Below the pieces are notes generated by a model that had not been told where the DNA came from, did no database searches, and saw only the letters and a list, made by a program, of their open reading frames with translations. 64,000 bases of DNA from Telmatactis stephensoni (lineage: Eukaryota > Cnidaria > Anthozoa > Actiniaria > Isophelliidae), in NCBI GenBank assembly GCA_029948255.1, contig JALIZF010001695.1, positions 372,001 through 436,000 on the forward strand. Reading direction: 5' to 3'. Below, piece after piece: positions 11,201 to 23,200 of the stretch. Both the position numbers and the translations under genes were made by a program. Position 1 is the first letter of the stretch; each line of letters opens with the position of its first letter.

Positions 11201-14200
11201 TTGGAAAACTCTTTATAGCTAAAAGAAATAAAATAAAACTTTATTATGACCTTATATTCATATTTATTACATACATTATTTTTATAATATATTTCTTTAT
11301 ACCATATCCCTTTTAATTTTCGATCGAGTGTCTTTCACTTTAAGCCCGGCCCGATTTTTGATAAGCTTCGTTCGGGAAAAGAGAGAAATCGGCCCGATTC
11401 GCAAAAATCTGTTACAGTGCAACAGATTTTTCTCGTGTCAGGCCGATTTTTTGAATGAAAAGGAGCGCTAAAAACAATAACTCAAATCGGGCGTCATATC
11501 GTAGCGTGTAAACTGGGCTTTGGTTCTTCATAGAAATATTGATGGGGCATCATATTATTGGATACGTTTGGCCACAAAAGCTAGCTCAATGCTCGCATTC
11601 CAACGTGCATGCTTGGAATTTGATTGGTTGGTTGAGAATATTTGTGATGTGGACTTGAGCGTCGAACTAAAACACGTACAACTTGATTGTAGCAGGCTTG
11701 AAGTCAACATTGTTCAAGCGAGTTTGAAACTCTATGTTCAAGCAAAAATTATGTGAAGGTAGAAGCAATATGGCGAAGACTACTTCAAAGGACTTAACTT
11801 TGGGAACCGATTTTTGCTGAGTTCATCGTAATTTTGCCAATTTGTCTCGACTGCTAATGCAATTCTTCAAGGATATGAGCAGATCCGAATACAAGACATT
11901 TAGAATGGCATGAACTCTTGTAAGTACGTTTTAAAACTTAAAATTTTTGCTATTTAAAACGTGTAATATGTACGGAGTTGCAGTGTGCAAAGCGGCGGCT
12001 GAAAATTTCCATATTCAAATCAAGCGTTCCGCACGAGCAAATTTATACATGAGAGAAATTTTCTTTGCTATACTAAAAGCAAATATGTTTATCGTATGAG
12101 CTTTGCTCAAATGTTCTCTTAGACACAGACAAAAAATATTTGTCATAGAAAGTTTGCTCGTGTAGACTGGCATATTCGATAGTTATGAAGTGTAGGAGCC
12201 GGTTTCACACAAAAGCGATTCAAAAAAACAATCACTAATTAGAACATTGTTACCCAGAAGGAAACCTTAAATAATTGTTTTTCAATTCTATTCAGTCAGA
12301 GAAACACTAACGAACTTCATCATAACACACACAAAATTTTTTGTTGAGAAGATTCCATCTAATCAGTTAGCTCAGTAGTATAGTGTTTGGAGCTGTTTCA
12401 TGGAGGCGAGCCAGCCCGGTAAGCGGACTGACTTTTGTTTTCATTTCCCTGGGGGCCACAGAACAAAAGAAGACAGCCCGCTTACCGGGCTGGCGGGTTC
12501 CATATAAACAGCCCCTTTGACATACAGGAGTGCAGAAGGTCTCGGGTTCGAATCAAAAATCGCTTTCTAAGAAAATTTCCAAGTCTCGGTGTCCACGCAT
12601 ATATAGATGACCTAAGGAAGGGATATATAAGGGATCAGTTATCTCAGTAGATAAATCCTGGGGAAGACCTAGATAAAACCCTTGAATTCATAATGACTGG
12701 GATGTAAGCGATATAAAGCCCCATGAATAACAAAGAAACCTGACTCAATCATATTATAAGTAATTTTATCATACTTACGAAGCTTAATGGGTAGCCATGC
12801 CGTAGATGCGCCTGTGGCTGCTTCTTTTATCATGTCTTTGCCATTGAATGGTTTACCATCAATTGCCTGTTTGATTGCATATCCTGCTAGACCAGCAAAG
12901 AATGCATGTTTGGCTGCAAAATAGGCACCTGAAAAATTCCATTTAATTGGGCCACTTTTTAATTCAAAATCGAATCAAGTTTTTACTACTTAGCTTAAAT
13001 GTATGTTTGTAGTAAAGTAAATAATTTGAACAGGCTATTCTTAGGCCAGACCATTGTATGTATGTATTAAAGTTAATAATTTGAATAGACAATTCTTGAG
13101 GACCAGAGGCTTTAACTTACTCTCAGGTTTGCAGGCCAACAAACCCAAGAGTAAGTCAAATAATGTTACCCAGGGTATTTACACACCTACTGCGAAAGGT
13201 ACTTTAAGTGCAACTGCAGCTCCTCCTGTTGCTCCGACCACAGCTCCTGTCAGTGCAGCACTCGCTGCACCTATCACAAAGAAATTAAATATTAAAAAAG
13301 CTTTCATTTACTGCCTTAAAGCTGCATCTACACGAACACGTTTTCTTTGACAATTTTTGCTTGACAAGGAAATATGCCAATATTTTTGTCGTCTTTATTA
13401 TGAGCAAGTTTTTATGGAGGAGCCTCATACAGCTTGTGCTCAACACAATTTTCAGTTAGTTGACAATTGACAGTTCGGTATTGACAAAAGTCCAGTTTTG
13501 AAACATGCTTCGAAATATGGGTGGGTTGGTTGGTTGGTTGGTGGGTGGGTGGGTGGGTGGGTGGGTGGGTGGGTTCGTTGGTGGTTTGGTGGTTGGTTGG
13601 TTGGTTGGTTGGTCGGTTGGTTGGCTGGTTGGTTGGTGGGTGGGTGGGTGAATGGGTTGGTTGGTGGGTGGGTTGGTTGGCTGGTGGTTTGGTGGGTGGG
13701 TGGGTGGGTGGGTTGGTTGGTTTGTGGTTTGGTGGGTGGGTGGGTGGGTTGGTTTGTGGTTTGGTGGGTGGTTGGTTGGTTGGTCGGTTGGTTGGCTGGC
13801 TGGCTGGCTGGTTGGTTGGTGGGTGGGTTGGTTGGTGGGTGGGTGGGTTGGTGGGTTGGTTGGTGGTGGTGGTGGTGGGTTGGTGGGTTGGGTTGGTGGC
13901 TTGTGGGCGGGCAGGTGGGCGGGCAGGTGGGTGGGTGGGTTGTTTTGTTTGGTGGGTTTTGGTTGGTTGGGTTGGTTGGTTGGTTGGTGGGTGGGTGGGT
14001 TGGTTGGTTGGTTGGTTGGTTTGCTTTTAAGATAACACCCGGTTTGATAGGAAATGCAATGTTATTTGTAATAGACAAGGCGTATCTCCTTGATTTTTCA
14101 ACAGATATCCTTCAAACTTCAAAATTTTACTGATTTTGATATGCTCTTTCCAGCTATGGTAATTGTTTTTTAGTTTGGGAACTTTTGGAGTTACATGAAA

Positions 14201-17200
14201 AAGCCGTTAGTAGAAATGACTGTAGCAATTCACAAAATACGTCATTTACACGTATAAAATTGCAGAATACGTCTTGGTAGCAGCCATATTCGGATTCAGC
14301 ATGAAAAATTAGTTTAGAATAGTTATGTTACCAGCCTCTACCCCAAAATGCCTTTTGAACTTTTTGCGATCGACTTTTTCAATTTTGCGCCTTGTCTATA
14401 AGGATTATGGTTACAAGGGATGGTGCCGGTCTGCCAAATCATTTACTATACTAAGAGCTGTTTTACCTCCCCAGGTTGGCTTTTCTCCTGCTGCCCATTG
14501 TCCTACCAAATATGCCCCTACATTACCAACAGTTCCAATGGCTGCACCAATGAGCACCACAGGTAAACGCCCTTGAGGGTCTTGTAAAACCATGGGGTTA
14601 TTGTAGGCGTATAGATAGAGGTTTGTCTCCAAGGTACGGTATCCTAGACAACAGAATAGAGTAATTATTAATATCCAAAGTATACAAATTTTGAAGTTGA
14701 TAGTTGAAAAAGTCCTTTTCATTATAAACATATTTTATCAGTATGAATATCGTGATAAAGTAATAACAATTTGAGAAAATTAATTCAAATCATTTTGAGG
14801 GCAATCGCAGAAAATATTGAAACTATTCGCTAGAAAATATATTCCGTATTGGATAGTCATCCACGATATATTTTGTCGCAACGCTGTTGTATTCTCACCT
14901 CAAAATTGCACTTAGTTTTCTATGTCAGGATCCTTAACAAAACTTGTAAGAAAAATGGGACTGAAATTTATAAACTTTGGTTACAATTTTTTCTTTCTTT
15001 CGTTACGGCAATTCAAAAGGTAAATTAATTAAAGGTAATTAAATAATTAAAAGTAATTGTTTCAAAAGGTAATTTCAAATTCTAACTAGTCATTTTGAGA
15101 AATACAATATACTACACAATCATAACTATTACAATTTCCTCAAATCTGATTGGTTGAAAGACTGATCTTTATCCCATATATGAATCAAACTGTAAGTTAT
15201 AATTTGGTTTATCCCTCGTATGATTACAGACTGAATGGGACTTAACTCAGTCCGGTTACCATCATAAATATTTAGGTAAAAAATGAAATACATTGATTAG
15301 ATAACAGGCCCCCTCCCCCTCTCTCTCTCCTCCCCAATCCCTCTCGGGCCTCTGGTACCCAGGATAAGATAACCACGATACTCTGGTCTATTTTATGACG
15401 ATGAATCAGGCTTTACCTAATGGATCGTAACTAATAAATCGACCAATCATAGCATCATAATATCTTGAACGCATTCGGTATAGGTAAGGAACACTTTTCT
15501 CTCTTAACACACCCCACTGACCCACAAACAAGAAATCATTAGGAACACTTTCTTCTGCTTTGAGTACCAAACCAAAGGGGTCGTACTGGTAGGTGTTGAG
15601 AATATCCCCATTATCGTTGATTAGATTGATGACGGAGCTGAATAATAAAAAGAAAAACTTTTTAAAAACAAGTTACAAGGCCGGCTTTCCTCGGCTGAGC
15701 ATGCGCTGTAGAGACCTAACTACTGTTTGTGAACTGGAAAAAATCTGCATTTGAAAAAATAATGATAAAAATAACCAAAATAATGAAGTCCTCAGATTAC
15801 AATTTACACAGAGCAAGGATGGCACAGTTGGTTAGTGCGCGGCCTTCGGTGCGAGAGGTCTCGAGTTCGATTCTCATTACCTGACCTCGTATCCTTGTTT
15901 CGACTTTTTTGCTTCCGTGTAGCTCTAACTACAATCATTGCCAGAATTGTTGGCACGATTTTGTCGGAGTGCGCGCGCGCACAGTGGACGGTAATGAAAT
16001 TGGCTCCGCAATCTCCCCCTGTACAATGTTTCTGTGAAAATCTCGACACCTACCACTTGGCAATCAGTCCGAAATACCTTTTAGCTAGGGGGGTCCAAAA
16101 GTACAGCCACAAAGTTTACATTTTTAAGAATATCCGTCAAATTAACATCGTGCCAACTAATTTTGGCAAGGATTGTAGCTTTAAATATACGTAACAAAGG
16201 AGCACTGATGAAGGGGACTAAAATGAGCGCACCGTCGGCTTCAAGGTTATCAGTAACTCTTGAAGTCAACTGGCGCAAGTTGCCGACGTAAAATAGGGTT
16301 ACTTTACCTTTGCCTTTACAATAATAACAACAAAATGTTGAAGGGCCTATTTCAAAAACTATCTAAATGAAACCGTTTTTATGCACTAGATAAGACTAAT
16401 AATAATAGTTGGCAGGCAAATTATTAGCCGGGAAGTCTTATTTTACAGCTTTCTACAACAAAATCAAATTTACTTACCCTTCACCATTAAACTGATAGTA
16501 GATCGCCGTTCCATTCATGTTTAATTGAGCTAATAAACCTTGTTCGTTGGTGTGAACGAACAGTGTAGAGACTCCCCCTGAAACCTAGATTGTCATTACA
16601 TAGCAATTATATTTGAAAGGAGCAGTGCCTATTAATTATAGAGGCGAAATGGTGAGCTCAACTGTACTGTTCGTTAAATGGAGTCGTTGGTTCAGATTCA
16701 GATAGAGGTTTAATCTTGAATCAGTCTAGATACTATGCTATAGGACCTGATCATATGAACTGGACTGGCCTGGTTAAGCGGGCTGACTTCTTTTGTTTTG
16801 TGACCCCCAGGGAAAAGAAAACAAAAGAAGTCAACCCACCTTACCGGGCCAGCCTGGTTCATATAATCAGGCCCATAGAAACACTAGTTATCAAGTCAAA
16901 TTCTGTGAGAATGAGTGTGGAAATCATTGCCTTCTCATAGCGATGATAGTAATGCGTTCGCACTAAACGGAAACGTACATGCAACGTGTTAACCGATTTG
17001 GTCTATGGTCATTCATAAATACTGTATTCTACCTGTGCGATTACATTGGAACCAAGGATACTGAATGGGTCCACAATGAATCGAGTCTCGCCACTGGTAC
17101 ATTTCTTCTTGTACAAGTTACCCAGTGAGTCGTAGATGAAATCACATCTGAAATTTAGACAGGTAGTTGAGCTCGAGTTACCAAATGAAAGAAGAGTGTT

Positions 17201-20200
17201 TCTATAATTAATTGCACAGAAATTGACGCTTTCGAAATCACTGAACATAGAACTAGCTAGCTAAGATAGTTAGTTCAGTGTTTACACTATATCCGTGCAA
17301 AACTTTGTAAGAAATTGCACTAATCAAACAATAGAAAACAAAGGATCTCGCGCTATTTTGTACAATTTAGTTTAACTTTTTCACAGATATATTGTAAGCA
17401 CTCTAGTCTGAATTTTTGCAACTGCACTTGACGAGCTTTGTTGTATAAGGGAAGCTAGATCCGAATAGGCAGTTTACATGATGACGTCATTTGACTAAAC
17501 TACCAGAATGCTTTACGAATTTTCTTTCTTATTCAGATGTTTCAGATGATTATTCAGAACAGAATAGTAGAAAAAGAAAAGGGAAAAATAAAAGGATTCT
17601 GGTAGTTGTGGTCAGATGATTTTCAAGTGCTTATAACCCCTAATTAGAAATATTGATAATTATTTCTTTATGAATTGAAAAGCTGGATGGTTTAATATTC
17701 TTGAATGAGCATGTCTACTGACTGAATAATAAACATTTGAAATAAGGAGACATCAACCCAGGAATTTGCCAAATTTGCTTTTAGCTTCGTAGTAAGTGCG
17801 TTCGAGTGAAGTAGCACAGGTATTCACCATACTTTGTATTTTAGCAATAAAAATCTTTTGCAAATGCAAAACTAGTAAGATTATCATCTCACTCTAGGTT
17901 TTTTGTATATTTATCATTTCATGGTTTGACGTCACTTCATTTGCATTTTCAGATTAAAAAAAAAAAAAAGAAATGCTCAAAACGTTGGAGGGGAGATGTC
18001 TATATCCAAAAATATTAAACCATAAAGCATTATTTCCATTCATGAAGAAACGATTTTGGGATGACTCGCGTACGCTCATTACCTTTTGCCCGATAACAAC
18101 CAAAACAATTTGAAATGGTATATACACATCAGCACCGTCTAAGATTTACCTTTCGTTAGCCGTCTCTGCCTGCATCAACACGTTCTCTTCACTAAACACA
18201 TACTTGACATCTTTTGCACGAGAGTTTTTATTTTTCCTTGACAGCATGTTACCGTTCTTATCATAAACAAACTCTTCATTTCCTGCTGACGCGTACTGAT
18301 TGACTTTGTTTGTTTGATAGTTTTCTCGTTTGCCATCATCAACAATAAAAACTCGGTTTCTACGACTGTCATAGTCGTACACACGTGATCGCTTTGTCCC
18401 ATTGTTGTAATTCTCTGTCCAGCCAATCAACTGCGAGGCGGCATCATATCTAAATAACCGCTGACCATCGATGGACTTTATTTCAATAGGTCTACCTTTA
18501 ACATCGTATTTGTATTCAAACATGGACGAGACGTTGCCATCTGGTAAATAGTTTACAAGTTTGTGACGTCGTTTCGTTCCAGGGTAAAAAGTTTGTTCCA
18601 TTGAGGCGTTGTTTCCCAATACATTTTTGTAAACGTTACCACTGGAATCGTAACGAACTTTAAGAAGCGCCTTCGCACCCTCTGGTCCAGCGGTATACAC
18701 CTCTGAAAGACGATCATTGTTGTCATAGTGATAGGAAACATTGTATCCTGTGCTATTCTCGTACAAACCAATGCGCTGTCCAATGTTATTGTATCTATAC
18801 TCTATGTGGCTCCCGTCAGGGTATGTCACGCTAATAGGCTGGTTATCACGGTTGTAACGCAACGTGATTGTCCCTGCTTTGTTCGTTGCCATGATAATGT
18901 TTCCTTCAGAATCGTGTAGATAGTAAGTAGGACCGACATCGGGCACTGACTTTTTGGCCTACGATATAAGACAGCGAAATATTAAGACAGTATTCACGAT
19001 TAAATTTTCAAAATTGGTGGATCACCGATGAGTGGTGGCCATTTCCTGGGGACCATGAAAACGAGGCCGCAATTCAAATGCTTCTTCATCAAAACCAGCA
19101 TGGGTCAATTGCCCTATCGCATAATGACGTCCCAGTTTGTTTACATTGGGGATAGATGCTCAGAAACAGTGGAAATTGGGACTTATTAATATTCCTTTTC
19201 GAAGTAGAACTTCAATGTATCGAGTTTTGATATACACCTATTTCAAATTAAAAAAGGTTGTCCTCAGTTTTAATGCATACTGCATAGTGAATACTGCATA
19301 CCAAGACCGAAATGCATTGTGGATATCAAATTTTGGGTATTTTTCACAAATTTTATAAGTAGAAAAGTTGCAGAAAAAGTTTACTTAGATTCAGTTTGAG
19401 AGGAAACAGAGAATCAACATTAGTAAAGCCTCTTGTTACCCAATTACAAAATAATAATAGCCTTTTTTCAGAATGATTGGGAATTTATCATAATTACCAG
19501 TCTCCCATCAGCTCTGTACTCAAACATGATGTCCCGTCCATTACGCGTTGTTCTCCTCTTCAAGTTCCCTTTATCATCGTAGTCAAAAGTATCTTTCGTC
19601 CCGTCAGGAAATGTAGATTTGACGATTTTGTCTTTCTTGTAACTTAAATTGTATGTGGATCCAGTAGCGTCGGTGATGTTCCTGGGAATTCCATCGTCTC
19701 CAATCGAGTACTGAACTTTATCACCATTACCGTCTTCGACAATCATGATCTTTTTCTCTGTATTTAGTGTCTTTTTCTCCATTATCTTTGGATGAAAAAA
19801 TATAAATGCATTTTTAAATGTTTTCAAAAACGTCCAGGGACATATTATGAAATGAAAATTGAGAAAAAGCGAAGGAAATCCTTGTACGATCTCCATATAT
19901 TCTTGGTTTAAATAAAACCCTGTATATTCCCGACTCTCTCTCTCTCCCTAACAATTAGCAACGGACATCATATTTTGGCCCAAGATAGCACAATTGATAC
20001 AAGTTCTACCTTTTTATATTGGATAGTGTCCAAATTACTGATCCCTTATAAGCTGAAATAATTTCCTGTTAGTGACAGAGCAAAGTGTTGGAACCATTTC
20101 ATCCCTGACTTTGGATAATAATATTTGCCTTTTCGATCAGAAAAAGAACACTAAATACTGTATTTGCCATAAAAAACTGACTACGTTTATAAGCCCGACA

Positions 20201-23200
20201 TCTATAAGAAGGCGAATATGGGCACTTTTTCTAGCCCTTCGCTGTCCGTTCTATAGAGATTCCACTGTATTCTAGCCTGCGTTGCTGGCGCTCTGAGGTT
20301 TAATTTTGGGCGGAGGAAGAAATGAAAGATCGCGGTTCTTCATTTCTTCCTCCGCCCAAAAACCGCAGACCGCCAGCAACGCAGGCTAACTGTATTCAAA
20401 TAATCAACTTACATGGTCTCCATACATGAGGCTTCTAACAGCAGTAGTTTCTGTAACAAAGCTATCAGAACGAAAAGGTATCCCATCACCCCCTGTAAAC
20501 GACAGTATATTCATTGTCTCGTCAAACGTATAGGTCACGTGACTGTTATCTTCTTTATTAGTGACTTCTAGCTGGCCATTCCAATCGTGCTTGAACTTCA
20601 AAGTCTTTGATATACGACCATTCTGCGTTAAACTGACCATCTCTTCAAGAAGACCGGTGTCAGCGTTGAAAGAATAGGAGAGTTTGGCACCGTTAGGGTA
20701 GGTCACGCTTTGTATGTCGTAATCGTCCGTGTAGGAATAACTTTGGGTCTTGTCTTGGATGGTGGTGGAAATAAGGAGTGGCGTGTTTGGGTCATAGGTG
20801 TATAAGCTGGAAAGAATCCAAGCTTTGTATCAGTTAAAGCAATTTAATTTTCATTACATTTACATTTATCACAAAATGAACGTCTCATCATAATCATTAT
20901 GAAATCACTGATCTTGATAAATCTCATCAATATTTTCCTTAAAAATATAAGTATGCAAATCCAATATTAGATCAGACATATTCATCTCAACTGAGCTAGC
21001 CGGGAAAAAAAACATTCGACCTCGCTCACCAAGTCAAAATTAGTGGTTAAAGCACTGACTTGAGTACTCTAATCATGCTCAGATCTTGTCTGGAACTCGG
21101 ATTATCCAAAGTCGTAACAGAGAAAAATCAACATGACATCTAACAAACTCAGTTCACATATCATCCATTTTACCTGATTATTTCCTCGCCACTTGGTTTG
21201 ATCAAAACAGCCTTCCGTACGAGGTTTTGAGAGTTGAATTCCACACGAACTGATCCTCCCTTTGAATGTTTCATGACAGTGGGTTTTCCATCAGATGTAT
21301 ATGAAGACACAGTAATGTTTTCATCTGGTGTATTCAAACTAAGTATTGCTTTGAGTCTTTTGCTTTGTGCATCAAATACAAAAATCTCCGAGCTGTCTTT
21401 CTCAATGGAAGTGACAACAAGTTCTATTAAGAATAATATTATAAATTTAAATAAGCATTTTTTTTATTGCGCAGTAAAATCTATTTGATATTATCGAACG
21501 TGTGAACTCCTCCAAGCGAACATTCAATGTGCTATATACATATCAGTGTTCTTTCCCTCTGCAATACACTAAAAGGATTAGAAGGGAGTTGAAGCATATA
21601 ATTGCTTGTGATTTGATCTGATTTATAACCAGTTACTAGTCTTTCCTATAGTGCATTGCTTTTATTGAAATTTTGTAGTATCAAATCTTCCATAGCCGTT
21701 GATGTACCCCAACCGGCAAGATGACTTACCGTCTTCCTCCACTTTGATGTTGCCGTGTTCATCACCTAAGTAGATTCCCGGTTGTACTAGACGGAAGGTC
21801 TTTTCCTCTCTCAAAAAAATTACTGTAACCATGGTCTCATTCTTGTGAGCTATGATTGTCTCCCTGAATTAAAAAATATAGGAATCTTTTCCAGCTAACT
21901 TCTCCATTCCCGAAGTATTTTTCATACTTAAGCATAGTCACAAACAACACAGGCCAAGGGATTTGGAGGGAGGGAGGTATTTCACGCTATTCTGAGCTAG
22001 TCCAGTCCCAGACTCTCTTTCTTGCCGCTCCAGGACTCGCGGAGAAAGAGAGTCCAGTATAACTTGCATGCGCATGTGCAAAATGAGCCAATCAGATAAA
22101 AAGTTTTGTTTTGAGAGCTTGCAATATGCAAATGTAAGTGTTTGGTAGTGGTAGTGATGCGTATCGAAAAATTCACAAATACGTCTTTCACAACTGTCCA
22201 TCCGTAAATGGCCTGTAACTGCTCAAACTTTGGTAAAAGGTTATGGTTGGTTTTTCCAAGTGCATAGCTCACTGAATCAACAAATGGCTTTCCGAAATGA
22301 GACTGATATCGTGTATACAAAACACTTTCTTCTTCAGCCATCTTGAATCATTAGACGACTTTATTTAGGATTTGTAACCACGCGATCTGAATGTGTTGAT
22401 CGCGTGGTCACTAAGCTGACATGCGCATGCAAGTTATACTGGACTCTCTTTCTCCGCGAGTCCTGGAGCGGCAAGAAAGAGAGTCTGGGACTGGACTATA
22501 TTCTGAGCCAAAATTGTCAAACTTGAAAAATTCTGGTCAAATATGATAATTGACAACTAGACGTTTGATAAGTAATATATATAAAGAACTCGAGAGCGTG
22601 TTATATCGGGTCTAAAGAACCTCGCCTTCGGCTCAGTCGGATATCTATCCACCGATATAACACGTACGCTCTCTCGTGGTGAATTCACCGTAGTTAAATG
22701 TTTTGGTGAGACCGCGACCATTGTTTGTATGAGGGAGGGTATACTACTCACCACCATGGAGCAATCCAGCCGAACCCAAAAATTCCTTTTTCACGTCGTG
22801 TGGTTAATAATGGATTGTATACGCGCTCCAGCTGCAGCATCAGCAAGTTTGAGTTACTTTGATCATCAAGATCAATTGTGTCTAGTAACCTACGCCCTTT
22901 GGATAAAAAGTATGAAAATTACACAGAATGAGCGCACAATAGGGTATTGTAGAGTATGATGTTAGCCAAGAGTAAATTGACATAATTTCCTTTTCTTTCC
23001 TATTACAATTTCTGACACTTTTGGTATTTAGCATACGAATGTGCAAATACTGAACTTACCACTTAAAGCACCGTCAGCCAATTTTAGTTGGAAATCCACA
23101 AGGTCTTTTACTAGACTCACTTTGTGTCCATTGATACTCATTAACGTAGCCATACTAGAAAGCCGTTGACTCAAAGACTTTTGGGTCCTTCCAACGGAAT

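Noticed and set aside
12362..12556. Functional tRNA gene at the A/B-box pair
   Set aside because: The boxes are ~165 bp apart with a palindrome between them; no cloverleaf can form. Best read as a SINE head.
13452..14133. Long ORFs of 120-210 codons on both strands (Trp/Gly/Val or Pro/Thr/Gln/Asn rich)
   Set aside because: They are frames of the GGTT/GGGT satellite inside an intron; any 4 bp unit without stops stays open.
11034..14643. C-terminal polymorphic toxin domain after the RHS core
   Set aside because: No recognisable nuclease, deaminase or other toxin domain follows; the chain continues into surface modules, EGF and a TM helix.
15816..15890. Functional tRNA gene
   Set aside because: A and B boxes are well spaced, but no paired acceptor stem is visible and the sequence is shared with another SINE-like copy at 34.6 kb.
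21997..22341. 114-codon minus ORF as a stand-alone gene
   Set aside because: It lies wholly inside the 501 bp TIR element and its last 25 codons are TIR sequence, so it is element interior.
14467..22896. Identity as teneurin
   Set aside because: YD repeats are shared, but there is no N-terminal TM/type II layout, no NHL or teneurin toxin-like C-terminus, and CARDB plus GFLPPN modules are foreign to teneurins.
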